DNA of 9,418 bases from Azoarcus sp. (lineage in GTDB: Bacteria; Pseudomonadota; Gammaproteobacteria; Burkholderiales; Rhodocyclaceae). Shown in pieces: positions 5,776 to 9,418 of the stretch. Made by a program: the position numbers and the translations under genes. The stretch covers positions 1 through 9,418 of the forward strand of contig JAIRNL010000149.1 in NCBI GenBank assembly GCA_031258035.1, given 5' to 3'. Every line of letters begins with the position of its first letter. Position 1 is the first letter of the stretch. Below the pieces are notes generated by a model. That model saw nothing but the letters and a program-made list of their open reading frames with translations. It did no database searches and was not told the DNA's origin.

Positions 5776-6018
5776 ATGGGAATCGGCCCGACGCAACTGC
5801 TGCTCATCTTGCTGATCGTCGTCCTTATTTTCGGCACGAAGAAACTGCGCAATCTCGGCCAGGATCTGGGCGGCGCGGTGCGCGGCTTCAAGGACGGCAT
5901 CAAGGACGGCGAGACCGCCGCCGATGCGACGCCGCCCCAGATCGCCGCGCGGGACGATGGCGCGACTGAGGGCGAGGCGCGCGAGAAAACCGGCGGCGAT
6001 GCCGGAAAATCCGCCTGA
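5776..6018 (+). CDS. tatA: Sec-independent protein translocase subunit TatA
   Basis: Pore-forming subunit of the twin-arginine translocase in the inner membrane, which exports folded proteins. The 80-residue protein has a short N-terminus (MGIGPTQ), one membrane helix (about residues 7-20, LLLILLIVVLIFG), the conserved FGTKKLRNLG hinge, an amphipathic helix (DLGGAVRGFKDGIKDG) and a charged, flexible tail. A strong Shine-Dalgarno sequence (GGGGAG, 5764-5769) lies six bases before the ATG, the best ribosome site in the operon, in agreement with the high TatA amounts needed relative to TatB and TatC. The stop overlaps an ATG as TGATG that begins a chain of tiny frames towards tatB. Confidence 0.95.
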   Translation: MGIGPTQLLLILLIVVLIFGTKKLRNLGQDLGGAVRGFKDGIKDGETAADATPPQIAARDDGATEGEAREKTGGDAGKSA

Positions 6019-6055
6019 TGCCTTTCCCCGCGCGGCAATGACGGCGAACGGCTGA
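6018..6055 (+). other. Two-step mini-ORF relay between tatA and tatB
   Basis: The tatA stop overlaps an ATG (TGATG, 6016-6020) that opens MPFPARQ ending at TGA 6039-6041. That stop overlaps a second ATG (ATGA, 6038-6041) that opens MTANG ending at TGA 6053-6055, three bases before the tatB ATG at 6059. The gap is thus almost fully tiled by coupled tiny frames, while the tatB ribosome site is weak. Translation is inferred only. Confidence 0.3.
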
Positions 6056-6058
6056 AAC

Positions 6059-6481
6059 ATGTTCGATCTTGGCTTCTCGGAAATCGTCGTCATCGCCATC
6101 GTGCTGCTGATCGTGGTCGGCCCCGAGCGCCTGCCCGGCGTGGCGCGCGCGGCCGGGCATCTGATCGGGCGCTTCCAGCGTTACGTCTCGGAAGTGAAGG
6201 CCGACATCCGGCGCGAGATCCAGATCGACGACCTGAAAAAGCTGCGGGAGCAGGCACAGACGCTGGATCACACCTTTCGCGCCGGGATGGGCAGCATCCA
6301 GGCCGATGTGCGGGAGGTGCTGACTTTTTCCGACGCCGCCGCGCCGCGGGCCGAACCGGTCGACGCGCCCGCGCCGGAAGAAATCAGCCTGGCCGCGCCG
6401 GAACCGGAACCCGCCCCGCAGCTCGAACTCGACCTGGGCGCCGGGCCGACCTTGCCCGCGACGCCGGCAGACACGACATGA
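6059..6481 (+). CDS. tatB: Sec-independent protein translocase subunit TatB
   Basis: TatB binds TatC to form the receptor for twin-arginine signal peptides. The 140-residue protein starts MFDLGFSEI, has one membrane helix (about residues 6-20), the GPERLPG hinge (21-27) that distinguishes TatB from TatA, a long amphipathic helix with RFQRYVSEVKADIRREI (from 38), and a C-terminal tail rich in Pro, Ala and Glu of low complexity. This is slightly shorter than E. coli TatB. No good Shine-Dalgarno sequence is seen, and the start lies three bases beyond a relay of mini-ORFs from tatA. The stop overlaps the tatC start as ATGA. Confidence 0.94.
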   Translation: MFDLGFSEIVVIAIVLLIVVGPERLPGVARAAGHLIGRFQRYVSEVKADIRREIQIDDLKKLREQAQTLDHTFRAGMGSIQADVREVLTFSDAAAPRAEPVDAPAPEEISLAAPEPEPAPQLELDLGAGPTLPATPADTT

Positions 6482-7218
6482 GCGAAGCGCCACAGGAAGA
6501 GAGCTTCGTTTCGCACCTGGTCGAGCTGCGCACCCGCCTTTTGCGCGCCATCGTCGCCGTGGCGGTCGTCTTCGCCTGCCTGCTGCCATGGGCGAGCGAC
6601 ATCTACGACCTGCTCGCCCACCCGCTGATTGCCGCGCTGCCGGAGAACACGCACATGATCGCCACGGGCGTGGTCACGCCGTTTTTCGTGCCGATCAAGG
6701 TCACGGCGCTGGTGGCTTTCGTGCTGGCGCTGCCTTTCGTGCTCTACCAGGCGTGGGCGTTCGTCGCCCCGGGCCTTTACGCGCACGAGCGCCGCCTGGC
6801 TTTGCCGCTGGTGGCGGGAAGCGTGCTGCTTTTCCTCGCCGGGATGGCATTTTGCTACTTTTTCGTGTTTCGCATGGCCTTCGGCTTCATCGCCGGTTTC
6901 GCCCCCCAAAGCGTGCAACTGGCGCCGGACATCGAGCAATACCTGTCTTTCGTGATGACGATGTTCATTGCCTTCGGCGTCACGTTTGAAGTCCCGGTCG
7001 TCGTCATCCTGCTCGTCAGGGCCGGGCTGGTATCGGTGGCGAAACTGCGCGAAGTCCGGCCCTATGTGATCGTCGGCGCGTTCGTCGTCGCCGCCATCGT
7101 CACCCCGCCCGATGTGGTCTCGCAAATCCTGCTCGCGGTGCCGCTCTGTCTGCTGTATGAGGCGGGCATCCTCATGGGCAGCGCCATTTCACGGCCTGGG
7201 GCGGAGACGGACCGATAG
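6478..7218 (+). CDS. tatC: Sec-independent protein translocase subunit TatC
   Basis: Polytopic core of the twin-arginine translocase that recognises the RR signal. The 246-residue protein has the expected six membrane segments. The N-terminal HLVELRTRLL (from residue 13) contains the conserved glutamate that contacts signal peptides, and the first periplasmic loop holds VTPFF. FVAPGLYAHERR, the FGVTFEVPVVV motif with its intramembrane glutamate, REVRPYVIV and TPPDVVSQILLAVPL are all typical. Translation is coupled to tatB by the ATGA overlap. It is the last clear gene of the plus-strand operon, about 80 bases ahead of a strong terminator. Confidence 0.96.
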   Translation: MSEAPQEESFVSHLVELRTRLLRAIVAVAVVFACLLPWASDIYDLLAHPLIAALPENTHMIATGVVTPFFVPIKVTALVAFVLALPFVLYQAWAFVAPGLYAHERRLALPLVAGSVLLFLAGMAFCYFFVFRMAFGFIAGFAPQSVQLAPDIEQYLSFVMTMFIAFGVTFEVPVVVILLVRAGLVSVAKLREVRPYVIVGAFVVAAIVTPPDVVSQILLAVPLCLLYEAGILMGSAISRPGAETDR

Positions 7219-7220
7219 TC

Positions 7221-7253
7221 GCGCGGGGCGAACGAAAAAAGTCCCGTACCAGG
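7221..7253 (+). repeat. Degenerate first copy of the terminator left-arm repeat
   Basis: These 33 bases match 7287-7319 at 29 positions without gaps, a 66-base period. The copy includes the gcgaacg lead, an A6 tract, the GTCCCG arm and the GTACCAGG loop, but it is followed by A-rich sequence instead of the right arm, so it cannot fold into the same local hairpin. Its arm AAAAAAGTCCC could still pair with the right arm at 7319-7329 through one G-U wobble. Confidence 0.6.
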
Positions 7254-7275
7254 AAAAAAATAAGAAAAAAAGAAC

Positions 7276-7281
7276 TATAAA
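7276..7281 (+). promoter_or_regulatory. TATAAA -10-like box behind phased A-tracts
   Basis: TATAAA follows A-tracts at 7235-7240, 7254-7260 and 7265-7271, whose centres are spaced about two and one helical turns, which would bend DNA. No -35 hexamer is seen at normal spacing. If used, transcription would start near 7288, just ahead of the terminator hairpin and the small frame at 7361. It may equally be incidental AT-rich spacer. Confidence 0.2.
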
Positions 7282-7286
7282 TAGCC

Positions 7287-7319
7287 GCACGGAGCGAACG
7301 GAAAAAGCCCCGTACCAGG
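7287..7319 (+). repeat. Second copy of the repeat, forming the terminator left arm
   Basis: This copy matches 7221-7253 at 29 of 33 positions and supplies the left arm and loop of the terminator hairpin. The four differences include A to G and T to C changes that make the arm perfectly complementary to the right arm at 7319-7330. That suggests the functional copy is this one and the upstream copy is a decayed duplicate, or that the pair has a switching role. Confidence 0.6.
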
Positions 7320-7331
7320 GGGCTTTTTCCG
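7299..7331. terminator. Strong bidirectional intrinsic terminator between tatC and the HtrA-type protease gene
   Basis: GGAAAAAGCCCC (7300-7311) and GGGGCTTTTTCC (7319-7330) are perfectly complementary around a 7-base loop, and one more C-G pair extends the stem to 7299/7331. The stem carries A5 on one side and T5 on the other, so it can end transcription from tatC on the plus strand and from the protease gene on the minus strand. An outer 6-bp pairing, CGGAGC (7290-7295) with GCTCCG (7339-7344), could lengthen the structure across an internal loop. Confidence 0.85.
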
Positions 7332-7360
7332 GAATCGTGCTCCGCAAGGAGGTGATTCAT

Positions 7361-7465
7361 GTGATACGGCCAACTCGGTTCAGGCGTTGGCGGCGCGTTG
7401 CTGTCAGGGCAATCCGCCTTTTCATCTTAGCGGCGCTCTTACTCTATAGCAAGCGTTGTGAATAG
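7361..7465 (+). CDS. Possible small basic single-pass membrane peptide (34 codons)
   Basis: Not a recognised family. A GTG at 7361 is preceded by AAGGAGGTGATTC (7346-7358), which matches the ideal complement of the 16S rRNA tail at 12 of 13 positions, with GGAGG eight bases from the start. The peptide has an Arg-rich N-terminus (RPTRFRRWRRVAVRAIR), a short hydrophobic segment (LFILAALLLY) and the tail SKRCE, which reads as an N-in membrane peptide. Its codons include ATA, AGG, TTA and ACT, unlike the GC-rich genes around it, and the local base composition is less GC-rich. The terminator lies between it and tatC, so it would need its own promoter (perhaps the box at 7276) or readthrough. It could be chance; the frame is open upstream too. 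Confidence 0.3.
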   Translation: MIRPTRFRRWRRVAVRAIRLFILAALLLYSKRCE

Positions 7466-7477
7466 TGCTCCGGCACT
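7464..7477 (+). other. UNCG-capped hairpin at the end of the small frame
   Basis: AGTGC-TCCG-GCACT forms a 5-bp stem closed by C-G around a TCCG loop, the stable UNCG tetraloop type, followed by TTT. It overlaps the stop codon of the 34-codon frame (7463-7465). It might be a weak terminator or an RNA 3' end. It is short, so chance occurrence is plausible. Confidence 0.3.
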
Positions 7478-7525
7478 TTGCGGCACCCGCCCTGCACCCA
7501 CGCGCGGGGCGGCTCATGCGGCGGG

Positions 7526-8674
7526 TCAACGCCGCGCCGATGGCGTCGGTCGGCGTCCGACGGCGATTTTCAGGTCGATCTCCTTGCGGTTGCGCAGGAG
7601 GCGGAACGTCACGGTTTGCCCGGGCGACAGTTCCGCGATCGAGCCGAGCAGTTCGTGGGGCTTGCGCACGCCTTTCCCGTCGATGGACAGCAGCACGTCG
7701 CCGGGCAAGAGGCCGGCGCGGTCGGCCGGACTGCCGTTCAGGACGCTGTAGACCAACACGCCGCCGCCTGCTGGCAGGTCATCGAAAGAAGCGGCGGCCT
7801 CCGGAGTGATCTCGCGCATCTCGACGCCGATCCAGCCGCGCACCACCTCGCCGTTGGCGATGATCTGTTCCAGCACCGCGCGCGCGATCGAGACCGGAAT
7901 GGCAAAACCGATGCCGAGCGAACCGTCGCCGGCGTTCGTCGAATAAATCAGGGTGTTGATGCCGACCAGCCGGCCGGCGCTGTCGACGAGCGCGCCGCCC
8001 GAGTTGCCGCGATTGATCGCGGCGTCGGTCTGGATGTAGTTCTCGAAGGTGTTCATGCCGAGATGATGGCGGCCAAGCGCCGAGGCGATGCCCAGCGTGA
8101 CCGTCTGCCCGATCCCGAACGGGTTGCCGATAGCCAGCACCACGTCGCCCACGGCGAGGCTGTCGGGCGGGGCGAAAGCGATCGCCGGCAGGACGACATC
8201 GGCGTCGAGCTTGAGCACGGCGAGGTCGGTATCGGGGTCGCGGCCGGCGATGCGGACATCGAACTTGCGCCCGTCGTTGAGAACGACCTCGATTTCGTCG
8301 GCCCCCTCGACCACATGGTTGTTGGTGAGGATGAAGCCCTGCGGGCTGACGATGACGCCCGAGCCCAGGCCGCTGCGTTCCGGCGTGCCGAAAAAGCGGC
8401 GGAACAGCGGATCGTTCATCAGCGGATGGTTGGGTACCCTGGCGACCTGGCGGGTGTAGATGTGCACCACCGACGGCAGGGCGCTCCGCGCCGCGCCGGC
8501 ATAGGAGGCGACGCCCGCGCCGACGGGCGGCGCGGCGGCTTCGAGCAGCGTGACCGCCGCGGGGGAAGCCGTGCCCGCGCCGCGTATCCATTCAGGCTTG
8601 AGCGTAGAGACGACGAAAAGGGCGGCGACGCTGACCGTCACCGCCTGCGCGAAAATCAACCACAAGCGACGCAT
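7526..8674 (-). CDS. Membrane-anchored DegS/HtrA-type serine endopeptidase
   Basis: S1C-family protease of the envelope, probably degrading or cleaving misfolded or regulatory proteins in the periplasm. The 382-residue protein has an N-terminal membrane anchor (about residues 4-24), a trypsin-like domain with the triad His120 (LTNNHVVEG), Asp150 (DPDTDLAVL) and Ser225 (NRGNSGGALV), and one C-terminal PDZ domain (about 280-372; GWIGVEM, GGGVLVYSVLNGSPADRAGLLPGD in two stretches). One PDZ domain and a retained anchor match DegS rather than the two-PDZ, secreted DegP/DegQ. The ATG at 8674 is chosen because the anchor follows directly and GGAG lies about ten bases ahead; an ATG at 8731 would add 19 residues and overlap the divergent Nif3 gene. 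Whether it acts on a RseA-like anti-sigma factor cannot be told. It is read towards tatC and probably ends at the shared terminator. Confidence 0.93.
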   Translation of the reverse strand: MRRLWLIFAQAVTVSVAALFVVSTLKPEWIRGAGTASPAAVTLLEAAAPPVGAGVASYAGAARSALPSVVHIYTRQVARVPNHPLMNDPLFRRFFGTPERSGLGSGVIVSPQGFILTNNHVVEGADEIEVVLNDGRKFDVRIAGRDPDTDLAVLKLDADVVLPAIAFAPPDSLAVGDVVLAIGNPFGIGQTVTLGIASALGRHHLGMNTFENYIQTDAAINRGNSGGALVDSAGRLVGINTLIYSTNAGDGSLGIGFAIPVSIARAVLEQIIANGEVVRGWIGVEMREITPEAAASFDDLPAGGGVLVYSVLNGSPADRAGLLPGDVLLSIDGKGVRKPHELLGSIAELSPGQTVTFRLLRNRKEIDLKIAVGRRPTPSARR

Positions 8675-8729
8675 AATGATGGGCTCCGGACGGGAAAGAA
8701 CCGCCAGGGAAAAATGGGGGAAGGAAAAC

Positions 8730-9418
8730 ATGCGGCTCGACGCATTGCGACAGCATCTCGACCGGCTGCTGGAAACCGCGCGGTTGCGCGATTATTGCCC
8801 AAACGGCCTGCAAGTGGAAGGACGCCCCGAGGTGCGGCGGGTACTGTGCGGCGTGACGGCAAGCCAGGCGCTGATAGATGCCGCGGTCGCTGGCGGCCAC
8901 GACGCGCTGCTCGTACACCACGGCTATTTCTGGCGCGGCGAGGACGGGCGCATCACCGGCATCCGGCGGCGTCGGCTCGCTGCCCTGCTCGGGCACGATA
9001 TTTCGTTGTTCGCCTATCACCTGCCGCTCGACGCCCACCCGCTGCTCGGCAACAACGCCCAACTCGCGCGGCTCATGGGCTGGGAAGGCGAGGGCCATTT
9101 CGGCGACCAGGATCTGGGCTGGATCGGTACGGCGGGCGAAGCCGGTATCAGCGCGCGCGCGCTGGCCGCGCGGCTCGCAAGCAGACTCGGGCGCGAGCCC
9201 CTGCTGGTGGGCGACGGCGACCGCGCCGCGACGCGCATCGCGTGGTGCTCCGGGGGAGCGCAGGGGCTTTTCGAGCAGGCGATCGCCGCCGGAGCCGATG
9301 TCTATGTATCGGGGGAAATCTCGGAGCCGACCACCCATCTGGCTCGGGAGTCCGGCGTGCCATACATCGCCGCGGGGCACCATGCCACCGAACGTTACGG
9401 CGTGCAGGCGCTGGCTCG
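8730..9418 (+). CDS. Nif3/YbgI-family dinuclear metal protein (3' end cut off)
   Basis: The first 229 codons are in the window and no stop is reached; family members are about 250 residues, so only a short tail is missing. Members form toroidal hexamers with a two-metal site and their biochemical role is unsettled (GTP cyclohydrolase I type 2-like or NIF3-like). Visible metal ligands fit E. coli YbgI: His63 and His64 (LLVHHGYFW), Asp101 (YHLPLDAHP), and His217 and Glu221 in AAGHHATERYG. CPNGLQVEG (23-31), LGNNAQLA (106-113) and VSGEISE (193-199) are further family blocks. The ATG has a good purine-rich ribosome site (GGGGGAAGGA, 8716-8725). It is divergent from the protease gene with 55 bases between starts. 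In Betaproteobacteria the cytochrome bc1 genes often follow, which cannot be checked here. Confidence 0.93.
   Translation, partial: MRLDALRQHLDRLLETARLRDYCPNGLQVEGRPEVRRVLCGVTASQALIDAAVAGGHDALLVHHGYFWRGEDGRITGIRRRRLAALLGHDISLFAYHLPLDAHPLLGNNAQLARLMGWEGEGHFGDQDLGWIGTAGEAGISARALAARLASRLGREPLLVGDGDRAATRIAWCSGGAQGLFEQAIAAGADVYVSGEISEPTTHLARESGVPYIAAGHHATERYGVQALA

Larger units (their letters stand above)
7219..7525. other. 307-base region without an established gene
   Basis: This lies between convergent tatC and the protease gene. Contents in order: a degenerate repeat, an A-rich purine tract with a TATAAA box, the bidirectional terminator, a near-perfect Shine-Dalgarno sequence and a possible 34-codon frame, an UNCG hairpin, and a GC-rich hairpin (7487-7495 with 7504-7512) without a T-tract. 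The first half is clearly less GC-rich than the neighbouring genes, which suggests different ancestry or loss of coding constraint. Confidence 0.6.

Noticed and set aside
6268..7125. 285-codon minus-strand frame opposite tatB/tatC
   Set aside because: It is an Asp/His/Arg-rich antisense shadow of membrane-protein codons with no ribosome site or family signature.
7346..7358. Possible relic of a 16S rRNA 3' end on the minus strand (GAATCACCTCCTT)
   Set aside because: The similarity is limited to the 13 bases complementary to the Shine-Dalgarno sequence; the sequence before it does not resemble the end of 16S rRNA.
7172..7360. 62-codon minus-strand frame containing a repeated LVR-FFRS-type motif
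   Set aside because: The repetition is simply the translated terminator duplicate; the frame overlaps the terminator and the end of tatC and lacks a ribosome site.
7470..7482. Sigma-54-like GGCAC...TTGC string
   Set aside because: The spacing between the GGCAC and TTGC elements is far too short for a -24/-12 promoter.
7487..7512. GC-rich hairpin (9-bp stem) as a terminator of the protease gene
   Set aside because: No T-tract follows on either strand; the A5/T5 hairpin at 7299-7331 is a much better candidate.
8672..8677. CATAAT as a -10 box for the Nif3-family gene
   Set aside because: It overlaps the protease start codon and has neither a -35 hexamer nor an extended -10 TG; a one-mismatch hexamer alone is weak evidence.
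8675..8731. Upstream ATG at 8731 as the start of the protease gene
   Set aside because: It would add 19 residues before the membrane anchor, has no ribosome site, and its ATG lies in a CATG shared with the opposite-strand Nif3 start.

Overview
The window is GC-rich, tightly packed bacterial DNA and reads as the chromosome of a betaproteobacterium. The evidence is the HisC N-terminus (TPYVPGEQP), a 195-residue stand-alone HisB, separate HisI and HisE proteins, and the order his genes - HIT protein - tatABC - HtrA-type protease - Nif3 family protein, an order known from Betaproteobacteria. The family or order within the class cannot be fixed from this sequence alone; no rRNA, tRNA, CRISPR array, insertion sequence or phage gene is visible.

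Layout. (1) 13-1622, minus strand: hisC followed, with a 4-base GTGA overlap, by a membrane-anchored DsbC-like thioredoxin-fold protein whose reading frame ends early. (2) 1623-1804: a divergent intergenic region with a G-run cluster and a possible extended -10 promoter for the plus-strand operon. (3) 1805-5380, plus strand: hisB, hisH, hisA, hisF, hisI and hisE. With hisC these supply imidazoleglycerol-phosphate dehydratase, both subunits of imidazole glycerol phosphate synthase, the ProFAR isomerase, both early PR-ATP/PR-AMP hydrolases and the aminotransferase. hisG, hisD and the phosphatase for histidinol phosphate are not in the window. (4) 5406-7218, plus strand: hinT, tatA, tatB and tatC, apparently continuing the same transcript. 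(5) 7219-7525: a 307-base AT-richer stretch without a recognised gene. It holds a strong bidirectional terminator, a degenerate duplicate of that terminator's left arm, helically phased A-tracts, and a possible 34-codon membrane peptide behind a near-perfect Shine-Dalgarno sequence. (6) 7526-8674, minus strand: a DegS-type membrane-anchored serine protease. (7) 8730-end, plus strand: a Nif3/YbgI family metal protein cut off by the window edge.

The most distinctive pattern is in the junctions of the plus-strand operon. hisA/hisF, hisF/hisI, hisI/hisE and tatB/tatC have overlapping stop and start codons. The hisB-hisH and hisE-hinT gaps are each bridged exactly by a 10-codon mini-ORF whose start overlaps the upstream stop and whose stop overlaps the downstream start. 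The tatA-tatB gap holds a similar two-step relay, and the hisA frame is open back into hisH. A ribosome could therefore pass from hisB to hinT by termination-reinitiation without leaving the message. Only hinT-tatA has an untranslated spacer, and it carries a good Shine-Dalgarno sequence. Also noteworthy are an A-AAA-AAG slip heptamer in frame near the end of hisE and the divergent placement of hisC.
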